In this document: positions 8,804-18,114 of the stretch, one piece after another
Layout of the letters: the number at the start of each line of letters is the position of its first letter
Numbering within the stretch: position 1 is the first letter of the stretch
Source: Enterobacter kobei
Lineage (GTDB): Bacteria > Pseudomonadota > Gammaproteobacteria > Enterobacterales > Enterobacteriaceae
DNA: 64,000 bases
Assembly: GCF_001729765.1 (NCBI RefSeq)
Contig: NZ_CP017181.1
Span: 620,001 to 684,000 of the forward strand
Direction of reading: 5' to 3'
The notes under the pieces: model-generated
Database searches by the model: none
What the model was told of the DNA's origin: nothing
What the model saw: only the letters and a program-made list of their open reading frames with translations
Made by a program: the position numbers and the translations under genes

Positions 8804-9733
8804 ATGGTCAAAGTTTATGCCCCGGCTTCCAGCGCCAATATGAGCGTCGGATTCGATGTGCTGGGTGCGGCGGTCACGCCGGTGGACGGTTCGCTGTTGG
8901 GCGATACGGTTACGGTTGAGGCAGCGGCGAGTTTCAGCCTCAATAACGTGGGCCGATTCGCCAGCAAACTGCCGTCCGACCCGCGCGAGAATATCGTCTA
9001 TCAGTGCTGGGAACGCTTCTGTCAGGAGATCGGCAAAAACGTGCCGGTCGCCATGACGCTGGAAAAAAGTATGCCGATTGGTTCGGGGCTGGGCTCCAGC
9101 GCCTGTTCCGTGGTTGCCGCGCTGGTGGCGATGAACGAGCACTGCGGCAAGCCTTTGAATAACAGCCGCCTGCTGGGGTTAATGGGCGAGCTGGAAGGGC
9201 GTATCTCCGGCAGTATCCACTATGACAATGTGGCACCGTGCTTCCTTGGCGGTATGCAACTGATGATCGAAGAAAATGGCATCATCAGCCAGCAGGTGCC
9301 AGGGTTTGATGAGTGGCTGTGGGTGCTGGCGTATCCGGGGATTAAGGTCTCTACCGCGGAAGCGCGTGCGATCCTGCCTGCGCAATATCGTCGTCAGGAC
9401 TGTATTGCTCACGGACGTCATCTGGCGGGCTTTATCCACGCCTGCTATACCCGTCAGCCGCAGCTGGCGGCGAAGCTGATGAAGGATGTCATTGCCGAGC
9501 CGTACCGCACGAAGCTGCTGCCTGGCTTTAACGAGGCGCGACAGGCCGCCATGGATATCGGCGCGCAGGCGTGCGGCATCTCCGGCTCCGGCCCGACGCT
9601 GTTCGCCCTGTGCGATAAGCCAGACACCGCGCAGCGCGTGGCGGACTGGCTCTCTAAACACTACCTGCAAAATCAGGAAGGCTTTGTTCATATTTGCCGT
9701 CTGGACACGGCTGGCGCACGAGTACTGGGATAA
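8804..9733 (+). CDS. thrB: Homoserine kinase
   Basis: 309 residues of the GHMP kinase family. The ATP-binding motif [17 protein letters not shown] is near residues 90-106, the N-terminal substrate motif is [15 protein letters not shown], and the C-terminal GHMP motif is [14 protein letters not shown]. It phosphorylates homoserine to O-phosphohomoserine. The ATG follows TTAGGAG at the thrA end, giving tight coupling, and thrC starts three bases after its stop. Confidence 0.97.
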   Translation: MVKVYAPASSANMSVGFDVLGAAVTPVDGSLLGDTVTVEAAASFSLNNVGRFASKLPSDPRENIVYQCWERFCQEIGKNVPVAMTLEKSMPIGSGLGSSACSVVAALVAMNEHCGKPLNNSRLLGLMGELEGRISGSIHYDNVAPCFLGGMQLMIEENGIISQQVPGFDEWLWVLAYPGIKVSTAEARAILPAQYRRQDCIAHGRHLAGFIHACYTRQPQLAAKLMKDVIAEPYRTKLLPGFNEARQAAMDIGAQACGISGSGPTLFALCDKPDTAQRVADWLSKHYLQNQEGFVHICRLDTAGARVLG

Positions 9734-9736
9734 CGA

Positions 9737-11023
9737 ATGAAACTCTATAACCTTAAAGATCATAACGAGCAGGTCAGCTTCGCGCAGGCAGTGACTCAGG
9801 GGCTGGGCAAAAATCAGGGGCTGTTCTTCCCGCATGACCTGCCGGAATTTCAGTTGACCGAGATTGATGAACTGCTGAAGCAGGACTTTGTCACCCGCAG
9901 CACCAAAATTCTGTCTGCGTTTATCGGCGACGAAATCCCTCAGGAGCTGCTGGAAGAGCGCGTGCGTGCGGCGTTTGCCTTCCCGGCTCCGGTGCAGCAG
10001 GTGGAGCCTGACGTCGGTTGTCTGGAGCTGTTCCACGGCCCGACCCTGGCGTTTAAAGACTTCGGCGGCCGCTTTATGGCGCAGATGCTGACCCACATCA
10101 GCGGCGACAAGCCGGTGACCATTCTGACAGCCACCTCCGGCGATACCGGTGCCGCGGTCGCGCATGCGTTCTACGGCCTGAAAAACGTCCGCGTGGTGAT
10201 CCTCTATCCAAAAGGCAAAATCAGCCCGCTGCAGGAAAAACTGTTCTGTACGCTCGGCGGCAACATTGAGACCGTGGCGATCGACGGTGACTTTGATGCC
10301 TGTCAGGCGCTGGTCAAGCAGGCGTTCGATGATGAAGAGCTGAAGGCCGCGCTGGGGCTGAATTCCGCCAACTCCATCAACATCAGCCGTCTGCTGGCGC
10401 AGATTTGCTACTACTTCGAAGCGGTAGCGCAGCTGCCGCAGGAAGCGCGCAATCAGCTGGTGGTGTCCGTACCAAGCGGTAACTTCGGTGACCTGACGGC
10501 GGGATTACTGGCGAAATCGCTCGGTCTGCCGGTGAAGCGCTTTATCGCCGCTACCAACGCCAACGACACCGTGCCGCGCTTCCTGAAAGACGGGAAATGG
10601 GCACCGAACGCGACGCAGGCAACGCTCTCCAATGCCATGGATGTGTCACAGCCAAACAACTGGCCGCGCGTGGAAGAGCTGTTCCGCCGCAAGGTATGGC
10701 GTCTGGTGGACCTGGGCTACGCGGCGGTGACGGATGAGACCACTAAAGCGACCATGCGCGAGCTGAAGGCGGTGGGATATACCTCTGAGCCGCACGCGGC
10801 AATTGCGTATCGCGCACTGCGCGACCAGCTCAACCCGGGGGAATATGGTCTGTTCCTCGGTACCGCCCATCCCGCCAAGTTCAAAGAGAGCGTGGAAGCG
10901 ATCCTGGGCGAAACGCTGCCGCTGCCAAAAGAGCTGGCCGAGCGTGCCGACCTGCCGCTGCTGTCACACGAGCTGCCTGCGGATTTTGCCGCGCTGCGTA
11001 AGTTGATGATGACTCGCGCGTGA
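9737..11023 (+). CDS. thrC: Threonine synthase
   Basis: 428 residues of the PLP fold-type II family. The cofactor lysine is Lys107 in PTLAFKDFGGRF, and the phosphate-binding motif is VSVPSGNFGDL; TATSGDTGAAVAHAF is also characteristic. It converts O-phosphohomoserine to threonine and is the last gene of the thr operon. Three REP-like units lie directly after its stop codon. Confidence 0.97.
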   Translation: MKLYNLKDHNEQVSFAQAVTQGLGKNQGLFFPHDLPEFQLTEIDELLKQDFVTRSTKILSAFIGDEIPQELLEERVRAAFAFPAPVQQVEPDVGCLELFHGPTLAFKDFGGRFMAQMLTHISGDKPVTILTATSGDTGAAVAHAFYGLKNVRVVILYPKGKISPLQEKLFCTLGGNIETVAIDGDFDACQALVKQAFDDEELKAALGLNSANSINISRLLAQICYYFEAVAQLPQEARNQLVVSVPSGNFGDLTAGLLAKSLGLPVKRFIAATNANDTVPRFLKDGKWAPNATQATLSNAMDVSQPNNWPRVEELFRRKVWRLVDLGYAAVTDETTKATMRELKAVGYTSEPHAAIAYRALRDQLNPGEYGLFLGTAHPAKFKESVEAILGETLPLPKELAERADLPLLSHELPADFAALRKLMMTRA

Positions 11024-11028
11024 GTGTG

Positions 11029-11154
11029 TTGCCCGGTGGCGGCTACGCCTTACCGGACCTACGGGGTTTGTAGGCCGGGTAAGCGCAGCGCCACCCGGCA
11101 AAAGCAGCACCGATTTTTAGGCCGGGAAAGGCGAAGCCGCCACCCGGCTTTTTT
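11029..11154. repeat. REP/BIME cluster downstream of thrC (three units)
   Basis: Two inverted REP units (GCCCGGTGGCGGCTACGCC…, and its complement …GCGCAGCGCCACCCGGC) form a pair at 11029-11102. A third unit at 11118-11154 (GCCGGGAAAGGCG…CCACCCGGC) runs into TTTTTT and may serve as the terminator of the thr operon. These extragenic palindromes are typical of enterobacteria and can stabilise the mRNA 3' end. Confidence 0.8.
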
Positions 11155-11312
11155 GTGAAGAAAATAAGGAGGAATAAAGCAGGAAAAAAGCAGAAATTCC
11201 CAATAAATGCGGTCACTTAGCGTTTAGGATTGCAGAGAATAACATCCCCCGTTCCCCTCGCGTACTCTCCTTACATCGGCCCACGTTGGGCAAGAAGAAT
11301 AAGGAGTCACAG

Positions 11313-11612
11313 ATGTCTACACTGAAACCTGCACTCATCGCGCTTTCACTGGTGCTGGTCGCTCCCATGGCGGCACAGGCATCCGAAATCACCCTCGTAC
11401 CGGCGGTTAAACTGCAGATTGGCGACCGGGACAACAGCGGGCATTACTGGGACGGCGGCCGCTGGCGCGACCACGACTGGTGGAAGGCGCATTATGACTG
11501 GCGTGATAACCACTGGCGCCCGCATGACGAACATCGCGATCGCGATCGCGACGATCGACACGACCATCATCATGACGATCGCCATCCAGGGCCGGACTGG
11601 AAGCACCATTAA
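11313..11612 (+). CDS. yaaX: Small exported DUF2502 protein YaaX
   Basis: 99 residues. The ATG at 11313 was chosen because AAGGAG lies seven bases before it and a signal peptide starts there (…[16 protein letters not shown], cleavage likely after AQA). The mature part has the DUF2502 core [20 protein letters not shown], then Trp-rich repeats ([19 protein letters not shown]) and a highly charged Asp/Arg/His tail ending DWKHH. The tail resembles metal-binding His/Asp clusters, but no function is known. It is followed by a strong terminator shared with yaaA. Confidence 0.85.
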   Translation: MSTLKPALIALSLVLVAPMAAQASEITLVPAVKLQIGDRDNSGHYWDGGRWRDHDWWKAHYDWRDNHWRPHDEHRDRDRDDRHDHHHDDRHPGPDWKHH

Positions 11613-11615
11613 TGC

Positions 11616-11646
11616 AACACCCCGCCAGCAGGCGGGGTGTTGTTTT
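11616..11646. terminator. Bidirectional terminator between yaaX and yaaA
   Basis: Perfect 11-bp stem AACACCCCGCC / GGCGGGGTGTT with an AGCA loop, then GTTTTA. It lies between convergent genes; the yaaA stop begins at 11645. Confidence 0.85.
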
Positions 11647-12418
11647 ACTGTTCGTGGCGTTTAAAGACCAGTTCGCCTTTCCCCGACGCGTCTTCGTCAA
11701 AGAAATAGCCTTCGCTGTTAAAACCGGTCAGTTGCTCCGGCTTGGTCAGGCGGTTCTGAATGATATAGCGGCTCATGAGGCCCCGCGCCTTTTTGGCATA
11801 GAAGCTGATGACCTTGAACTTGCCGTTTTTCTCATCCAGGAAGACCGGCTTGATGATCTCCGCATCCAGCTTTTTCGGTTTCACCGACTTGTAGTATTCA
11901 TCGGATGCCAGGTTAATCACCACGTTATCGCCCTGAGCGCGTAGCGCCGCGTTCAGCTTATCGGTGATAATTTCGCCCCAGAAATGGTACAAGTCTTTGC
12001 CTTTGGCGTTTTCCAGACGAATGCCCATCTCCAGACGGTACGGCTGCATTAAATCCAGCGGACGCAGTACGCCATACAGACCCGACAGCATACGCAGATG
12101 CTGCTGGGCAAAATCGAAGTCGGCTTCACTGAAGTCTTCCGCCTGCAGACCGGTATAGACATCACCTTTAAACGCCAGAATCGCCTGACGCGCGTTAGCA
12201 GGGGTGAAATCCGGATGCCATTCATGGAATCGGGTCGCGTTCAGGTCCGCCAGCTTGTCGCTGATGCCCATCAGCGAGGCGATTTGCGGCGCAGAGAGCT
12301 TGCGCGCTTCACGGATCAGCTGCTGTGAATAATCCAGCAGTTCTGGCTGGGTATAGCGCTCAGTGGCGAGCGGGCTCTGGTAGTCGAGCGTTTTTGCAGG
12401 TGAAATCAGAATCAGCAT
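11645..12418 (-). CDS. yaaA: Peroxide stress protein YaaA (UPF0246)
   Basis: 257 residues matching the YaaA/DUF328 family along its length, starting [20 protein letters not shown] and with [23 protein letters not shown] in the middle. In E. coli, YaaA is OxyR-induced and lowers free iron and DNA damage during hydrogen peroxide stress. Its structure has been related to DNA-binding folds. I see no obvious OxyR site upstream, though such sites are degenerate. It is monocistronic. Confidence 0.93.
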   Translation of the reverse strand: MLILISPAKTLDYQSPLATERYTQPELLDYSQQLIREARKLSAPQIASLMGISDKLADLNATRFHEWHPDFTPANARQAILAFKGDVYTGLQAEDFSEADFDFAQQHLRMLSGLYGVLRPLDLMQPYRLEMGIRLENAKGKDLYHFWGEIITDKLNAALRAQGDNVVINLASDEYYKSVKPKKLDAEIIKPVFLDEKNGKFKVISFYAKKARGLMSRYIIQNRLTKPEQLTGFNSEGYFFDEDASGKGELVFKRHEQ

Positions 12419-12484
12419 ATCCAGTCCTTGCAGGAAATTTAGAGCGACTTTAACAAAAAATCGCCCTGAATTGATCGATAGCTG

Positions 12485-13915
12485 TTATCGCCGGGGCAAA
12501 TCATCCCAGGTGCCAGGGGCAAGTTGTGACGCAATTTCGGGGTAACGTGATGCATCAAATACCGGGGCAACCCCCAGCTTGCGCTGGCGAAGATAATCTT
12601 TGGCAATAAGCGTCACAACGGGGGAGAGCAGCAGGATCGCCGTCAGGTTAGTGATTGCCATTAGCGCCATAATGACATCCGCCAGCTGCCAGATCATAGG
12701 CATCGTCAGAAGGGCGCCCGCGAACACCATCAGTATCACCCCCAGGCGAAGCAGGAGGATAGCAGGGCGAGCGTTGAATCTCAGGAAAATGAGGTTGTTT
12801 TCAGCGTACAGATAGTTGACCACAATTGAGCTGAAGGAGAACAACATCAGTATGAGCGAGACAAAGCCAGCCCCCCAGCCGCCGGTCAGGTTCACCAGCG
12901 CCTGCTGAAGAAATTGTATCCCGACGGCATCCGAGGTATGGGGGACCGGGCCGGCCAGCAGGAGGATCATGGCACTGGCGGAACAGATGATCACCGTATC
13001 CATAAAGACGCCGATCATCTGCACAATACCCTGCGCAGCCGGGTGTGGCGGCCACGAAGAGGCGGCCGCTGCGACGTTGGGAGTGGAACCCATTCCGGCT
13101 TCATTGGAGAACATGCCCCGTTGAAAACCTGCCATCAATGCCTGGCTCAGGGTATAGCCCAGCGCGCCTGATGCGACTTCTCGCCAGCCAAAGGCGCTTT
13201 TAAAGATGGACGCAATGACCCCCGGAACCTGTTCGAAATGCAGTGCTGCAACGACCAGACTCGCGGCAACCCAGAGCAGGGCCATAATGGGCACCAGCCA
13301 CTGCATCAGGCGGGCGACGCCCCTAAGGCCGGCAGAAATGGCGAGCAAAACAAAGAGGGCTAACACGCTGCCCGTGAGCCACTCCGGACAGGAGAAGGTA
13401 TAGCGCAGAGCATGGGCAACCGAGTTTGACTGGACGGTATTAAAAATGAGGCCGTATGCGAACAGTAAAAAAAGCGAGAACAGCACGCCCATCCAGCGCA
13501 TCCCTAAGCCACGCGCCATATACCATGACGGGCCGCCACGAAACTGTCCGCTTTTATCCTTCTCTTTGTAGAGTTGCGCCAGCGAACTTTCGGCGAAAGA
13601 GGTGGCCATCCCCAGAAGTGCCGTGACCCACATCCAGAACACTGCGCCAGGCCCTCCTGCGCTGATGGCCAGCGCAACGCCTGCCAGATTGCCGCTGCCA
13701 AGGCGTGCCGCAAGGCTGGTACACAGCGCCTGAAACGAGGTGAGTCCGCCCTGATGGGGCGTGACGCTGTTTTTCAGACTTCTGCCAAACTTGCGAATAT
13801 AGCGAAACTGGATAAACCCACTGCGTAGCGTAAACCAGATACCTGCTCCCAGGAGCAGGTAAATCATTATCGAACCCCAGAGGACTTCGTTAATAAAGAA
13901 AAAGAAATCAGGCAT
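12485..13915 (-). CDS. yaaJ: Sodium:alanine/glycine symporter family transporter YaaJ
   Basis: 476 residues of the AGCS (AlsT/DagA) family with about ten hydrophobic segments. Family motifs include GGLTSFQALCTSLAARLGSGN near residue 60, TALLGMATSFAESSLAQ, and FSNEAGMGSTPNVAAAA. I set the start at MPDFFFF (13915), because it follows GAGGGA and matches the E. coli N-terminus; eight further codons are open upstream. It likely imports alanine or glycine with sodium; the substrate is inferred from the family. The C-terminal tail LRQRKLGVAPVFDASRYP is cytoplasmic. Confidence 0.9.
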   Translation of the reverse strand: MPDFFFFINEVLWGSIMIYLLLGAGIWFTLRSGFIQFRYIRKFGRSLKNSVTPHQGGLTSFQALCTSLAARLGSGNLAGVALAISAGGPGAVFWMWVTALLGMATSFAESSLAQLYKEKDKSGQFRGGPSWYMARGLGMRWMGVLFSLFLLFAYGLIFNTVQSNSVAHALRYTFSCPEWLTGSVLALFVLLAISAGLRGVARLMQWLVPIMALLWVAASLVVAALHFEQVPGVIASIFKSAFGWREVASGALGYTLSQALMAGFQRGMFSNEAGMGSTPNVAAAASSWPPHPAAQGIVQMIGVFMDTVIICSASAMILLLAGPVPHTSDAVGIQFLQQALVNLTGGWGAGFVSLILMLFSFSSIVVNYLYAENNLIFLRFNARPAILLLRLGVILMVFAGALLTMPMIWQLADVIMALMAITNLTAILLLSPVVTLIAKDYLRQRKLGVAPVFDASRYPEIASQLAPGTWDDLPRR

Positions 13916-14177
13916 TAACGTCCCTCTTGTTGATGCCAATGTGAATATGTAAGCGCTACCACTGATTGGGCATGCTGTTGCTTAGCAGCCTGTTAATATT
14001 CTCAGTTTATCATACTCTGCCTAAGCGCACTGTCTGCGGTTGCGCTACCCCTCCGTCGTGTTATCATCAGGGCAGACCGGTTACATCCCCCTAACAAGTA
14101 AACCTGTCATTTTTCCGCTGCAGGCATGCTGTCGGTAGCGTGAATTATCCAGGGCACGTTAAAAGAGAAACACTATC

Positions 14178-15131
14178 ATGACGGATAAATTGACCTCCCT
14201 TCGTCAGTTCACCACTGTCGTAGCTGACACCGGAGATATCGCGGCAATGAAGCTGTACCAGCCGCAGGATGCCACAACTAACCCTTCTCTGATCCTTAAC
14301 GCCGCACAGATCCCTGAGTATCGCAAACTGATTGACGAGGCCGTGACCTGGGCGAAAGCACAGAGCAATGACCGCGCGCAGCAGGTTGTGGATGCCACTG
14401 ATAAACTGGCCGTGAACATCGGTCTGGAAATTCTGAAACTGGTCCCGGGCCGTATCTCCACCGAAGTGGATGCACGTCTGTCCTACGACACCGAAGCGTC
14501 AATTGCTAAAGCAAAACGTCTGATCAAACTGTACAACGATGCGGGCATCAGCAACGACCGTATCCTGATCAAACTGGCGTCTACCTGGCAGGGCATCCGC
14601 GCGGCGGAGCAGCTGGAAAAAGAAGGCATCAACTGTAACCTGACCCTGCTGTTCTCCTTCGCGCAGGCGCGTGCTTGTGCTGAAGCTGGCGTATACCTGA
14701 TTTCTCCGTTCGTAGGCCGTATTCTGGACTGGTACAAAGCCAACACCGACAAGAAAGAGTACGCGGCGTCTGAAGATCCAGGCGTGGTTTCCGTGACTGA
14801 AATCTACGAATACTACAAACAGCATGGTTATGAGACCGTGGTGATGGGCGCAAGCTTCCGTAACGTCGGTGAAATCATCGAACTGGCTGGCTGTGACCGC
14901 CTGACCATCGCCCCTGCGCTGCTGAAAGAGCTGGCAGAAAGCGAAGGTACCATCGAGCGTAAACTGTCCTACACCGGTGAAGTGAAAGCACGCCCAGAGC
15001 GCATCACTGAATCCGAGTTCCTTTGGCAGCACAACCAGGATCCAATGGCGGTAGACAAACTGGCGGACGGTATCCGTAAGTTTGCTATTGACCAGGAAAA
15101 ACTGGAAAAAATGATCGGCGACCTGCTGTAA
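14178..15131 (+). CDS. talB: Transaldolase B
   Basis: 317 residues, as in E. coli TalB. The Schiff-base lysine is Lys132 in [12 protein letters not shown], and the signature [12 protein letters not shown] is near residue 35. It moves a dihydroxyacetone unit between sugar phosphates in the non-oxidative pentose phosphate pathway. The codon choice is strongly that of a highly expressed gene. A GC-rich hairpin (GTGACCGG / CCGGTCAC, 15141-15160) follows the stop. Confidence 0.97.
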   Translation: MTDKLTSLRQFTTVVADTGDIAAMKLYQPQDATTNPSLILNAAQIPEYRKLIDEAVTWAKAQSNDRAQQVVDATDKLAVNIGLEILKLVPGRISTEVDARLSYDTEASIAKAKRLIKLYNDAGISNDRILIKLASTWQGIRAAEQLEKEGINCNLTLLFSFAQARACAEAGVYLISPFVGRILDWYKANTDKKEYAASEDPGVVSVTEIYEYYKQHGYETVVMGASFRNVGEIIELAGCDRLTIAPALLKELAESEGTIERKLSYTGEVKARPERITESEFLWQHNQDPMAVDKLADGIRKFAIDQEKLEKMIGDLL

Positions 15132-15140
15132 TCATTCTGC

Positions 15141-15168
15141 GTGACCGGGTCCCCGGTCACGCTACTTC
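15141..15168 (+). terminator. Probable talB terminator
   Basis: Perfect 8-bp stem GTGACCGG / CCGGTCAC with a 4-base loop, 10 bases after the talB stop. The following T-stretch (CTACTTCTTTC) is broken, so termination may be incomplete. Confidence 0.55.
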
Positions 15169-15241
15169 TTTCGTACTCTGTCTGAATTTCCCCTCTGCGT
15201 GTATCATTCCCTTTAATCAGTACTTTTTGAATGGAATGGAT

Positions 15242-15829
15242 ATGAATACCTTACGCATCGGCTTAGTGTCGATTTCCGACCGCGCCTCCAGCGGCGTTTA
15301 CCAGGATAAAGGCATCCCTGCTCTGGAAGAGTGGCTGGCAAGCGCGTTGACCACCCCGTTTGAGATCCTGACCCGCCTGATCCCGGACGAACAGCCAATC
15401 ATCGAGCAGACCCTGTGTGAGCTGGTGGATGAAATGAGCTGTCACCTTGTGCTGACGACGGGCGGAACCGGCCCTGCGCGCCGCGATGTTACCCCGGACG
15501 CGACGCTGGCGATTGCCGATCGTGAAATGCCAGGCTTCGGTGAACAGATGCGTCAGATCAGTCTACACTTTGTCCCGACGGCCATTTTGTCTCGCCAGGT
15601 GGGGGTGATCCGCAAACAGGCGCTGATTCTGAACCTGCCGGGCCAGCCGAAGTCCATCAAAGAGACGCTGGAAGGACTCAAAGCGGAGGATGGCAGCGTC
15701 ATCGTCCACGGCATCTTTGCAAGTGTACCGTATTGTATACAGTTGCTGGAGGGACCGTACGTCGAGACGGACGACAAAGTGGTAGCAGCATTTCGTCCTA
15801 AAAGCGCCCGCCGCGAGACAATCTCCTGA
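15242..15829 (+). CDS. mog: Molybdopterin adenylyltransferase
   Basis: 195 residues. The start at 15242 (MNTLRIGLVSISDRASSGVY) matches the E. coli N-terminus; two in-frame ATG codons lie 6 and 15 bases upstream. The MoaB/Mog fold motifs are DRASSGVYQDKGIP, LTTGGTGPARRDVTPDAT and PGQPKSIKETL. Mog adenylylates molybdopterin before MoeA inserts molybdate. It follows talB as in E. coli. Confidence 0.95.
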   Translation: MNTLRIGLVSISDRASSGVYQDKGIPALEEWLASALTTPFEILTRLIPDEQPIIEQTLCELVDEMSCHLVLTTGGTGPARRDVTPDATLAIADREMPGFGEQMRQISLHFVPTAILSRQVGVIRKQALILNLPGQPKSIKETLEGLKAEDGSVIVHGIFASVPYCIQLLEGPYVETDDKVVAAFRPKSARRETIS

Positions 15830-15951
15830 AATTAATTAAAATGTGACATTAGCGTCAGCCGCAGTGGCGTGTAAATGGATTTACGATATAGTAATTTTTT
15901 CTTTACGATTGCTGTAAAAAATAATCCACAAAACATGCACAATGGTTCGCT

Positions 15952-17274
15952 ATGTCACATAACACCCGACCTCTGAATCGACAGGATTACAAAACCCTCA
16001 CGCTCGCCGCTCTGGGCGGCGTGCTGGAGTTTTACGACTTCATCATCTTTGTTTTCTTCGCCGCTGTGGTAGGGGAGTTATTCTTCCCGGCGGATATCCC
16101 GGAATGGCTGCGACAGGTGCAAACCTTCGGCATTTTTGCTGCCGGATATCTGGCACGTCCGCTGGGCGGCATTGTGATGGCGCACTTTGGCGATCTGGTC
16201 GGGCGCAAGAAAATGTTTACCCTGAGTATCCTGCTGATGGCCGTGCCGACGCTGGCGATTGGCCTGCTGCCAACCTATGCCTCAATGGGTATTGTTGCCC
16301 TGTTATTGCTGCTACTGATGCGTATTCTTCAGGGGGCGGCGATCGGTGGTGAGGTACCGGGGGCGTGGGTGTTTGTTGCGGAACATGTTCCGGCGCGCCG
16401 CATTGGTATCGCCTGCGGCACCTTAACCGCGGGGTTAACGGTGGGGATTTTGCTTGGTTCCGTCGTTGCGACCATTGTAAACACCAGCATGACGCAGCAG
16501 GCTGTGCACGACTGGGGCTGGCGCTTACCGTTCCTGCTGGGCGGAGCGTTTGGCCTGGTGGCGATGTACCTGCGTCGCTGGTTGCAGGAGACGCCGATTT
16601 TCCTTGAGATGCAGCAGCGCAAAGCGCTGGCTCAGGAGTTGCCGGTCAAAGCCGTGGTGGTGCGCCATAAAAAAGCGGTCGTGGTGTCGATGCTGCTCAC
16701 CTGGCTTCTCTCGGCGGGCATCGTAGTGGTGATTTTGATGTCGCCGGTCTGGCTGCAAAAACAGTACGGGTTCGCCCCGGCAGTGACGTTACAGGCGAAC
16801 AGTATCGCGACCATTATGCTTTGCTTTGGCTGTCTTGCCGCCGGGCTGGCTGCCGATCGTTTCGGTGCCAGCGTGACCTTTATCGTCGGCAGCCTGTTAC
16901 TGGCCGTATCAAGCTGGGCGTTTTACCATTTGGCAGGCAGCCACCCTGAACAACTGTTCCTGCTGTACGGTGTGGTAGGCCTGTGCGTGGGCGTTGTCGG
17001 GGCGGTACCGTATGTGATGGTACGTGCGTTTCCACCTGAGGTGCGCTTCACCGGCATCTCATTTTCTTACAACGTCTCGTATGCCATCTTTGGCGGACTG
17101 ACGCCGATTGCGGTGACGGTATTAATGGGGGTGTCTCCCCTGGCGCCGGCCTGGTACGTGCTGGCGTTATCGTTAATGGGGCTGGTATTGGGGGTTTGGC
17201 TTCGGCAGTCAGGGGAAAATCGTGCCCGCGAGGCGGGCACGACAGACGAATCAGTGTTTTTCACCAATCGGTAG
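15952..17274 (+). CDS. MFS transporter, metabolite:H+ symporter (MHS) type
   Basis: 440 residues with about 12 predicted membrane segments. The MHS (ProP/ShiA/KgtP) signature is visible: GGVLEFYDFIIF in TM1, RPLGGIVMAHFGDLVGRKKM at the loop 2-3 motif, and RILQGAAIGGEVPGAWVFVAEH in TM4. Substrates of this family are organic acids and osmolytes; I cannot name this one. E. coli K-12 has no transporter between mog and satP, so this is an accessory gene relative to that map. Its last 24 bases overlap the convergent satP end. Confidence 0.85.
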   Translation: MSHNTRPLNRQDYKTLTLAALGGVLEFYDFIIFVFFAAVVGELFFPADIPEWLRQVQTFGIFAAGYLARPLGGIVMAHFGDLVGRKKMFTLSILLMAVPTLAIGLLPTYASMGIVALLLLLLMRILQGAAIGGEVPGAWVFVAEHVPARRIGIACGTLTAGLTVGILLGSVVATIVNTSMTQQAVHDWGWRLPFLLGGAFGLVAMYLRRWLQETPIFLEMQQRKALAQELPVKAVVVRHKKAVVVSMLLTWLLSAGIVVVILMSPVWLQKQYGFAPAVTLQANSIATIMLCFGCLAAGLAADRFGASVTFIVGSLLLAVSSWAFYHLAGSHPEQLFLLYGVVGLCVGVVGAVPYVMVRAFPPEVRFTGISFSYNVSYAIFGGLTPIAVTVLMGVSPLAPAWYVLALSLMGLVLGVWLRQSGENRAREAGTTDESVFFTNR

Positions 17275-17817
17275 AATAGTGCGGCCGAACTGCTCGTTCA
17301 GCACTTCACCCATGGCCAGGTAGATAGCGCTTGCGCCGCATACCAGGCCAATCCAGCCTGCAACGTGTAAGATGCCTTCGTTATCCACCAGGTGGCCGAT
17401 GGCCAGCAGGGCGAACAGTACGGTCAGGCTCAGGAAGACGAACTGCAGCGCGCGGTTCCCCTTCAGCGTGCCGAAGAACATGAACAGGGTGAAGACGCCC
17501 CACAGACCCAGATACACGCCCAGGAAGTGGGCATTCGCTGCGTCTGCCAGACCCATTTTAGGCATCAGCAGGATAGCGACCAGCGTCAGCCAGAACGAGC
17601 CGTAAGAGGTGAAGGCGGTTAAGCCGAAGGTGTTGCCTTTCTTATATTCCAGCAGACCCGCGAAGATTTGTGCGATGCCGCCGTAAAAAATGCCCATCGC
17701 CAGGATAATGCCATCCATCGGGAACATCCCGATGTTGTGCAGGTTCAGCAGGATAGTGGTCATGCCAAAACCCATCAGGCCCAGCGGAGCCGGATTAGCC
17801 AACTTAGTGTTGCCCAT
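17251..17817 (-). CDS. satP: Succinate-acetate/proton symporter SatP
   Basis: 188 residues of the AceTr (GPR1/FUN34/YaaH) family. The signature NPAPLGLMGFGMTT lies at residues 8-21, followed by six hydrophobic segments, and the C-terminus is LNEQFGRTILPIGEKH. SatP takes up acetate and succinate with protons. The stop codon lies inside the convergent MFS gene. The 5' region points away from dnaK, so the two genes are divergent. Confidence 0.96.
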   Translation of the reverse strand: MGNTKLANPAPLGLMGFGMTTILLNLHNIGMFPMDGIILAMGIFYGGIAQIFAGLLEYKKGNTFGLTAFTSYGSFWLTLVAILLMPKMGLADAANAHFLGVYLGLWGVFTLFMFFGTLKGNRALQFVFLSLTVLFALLAIGHLVDNEGILHVAGWIGLVCGASAIYLAMGEVLNEQFGRTILPIGEKH

Positions 17818-17961
17818 AAGTCCTCAAAAAAAATCATCATTAATATGGTGAAATGGTTAAACCCGCGTCATTACTCCCTGACGGGGCGCGGCATCATAAT
17901 GGGCGCAATCGATGCCGTCTATGATCTCATCAGGGTGAAATTAAAAATTTTTTTACGCTTG

Positions 17962-17994
17962 CCCCTTGATGGATGCCGTAGCGACCCCATCTTG
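17962..17994 (+). promoter_or_regulatory. Heat-shock (sigma-32) promoter of dnaKJ
   Basis: CCCCTTGATG (17962-17971), then 13 bases, then CCCCATCTT (17985-17993). This is close to the sigma-32 consensus CTTGAAA-N(11-15)-CCCCATNTA and matches E. coli dnaK P1 in position. It lies about 120 bases before the dnaK ATG. Confidence 0.85.
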
Positions 17995-18114
17995 TAGTCA
18001 ACCGCAGTGTGTGGACCTGAAAAAAATCAAATCTGGGCAGTTGAAAAAGCACGTTCTGCCCTTATTACAGGTACACAACCACATGTTGACTGAATTTTTA
18101 GTGGAGACGTTTAG

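Noticed and set aside
15870..15930. A terminator or operator in the AT-rich inverted repeat before the MFS gene (TTTTTTCTTTAC / GTAAAAAATAA).
   Set aside because: It is short, imperfect and AT-only; it may well be chance in promoter DNA.
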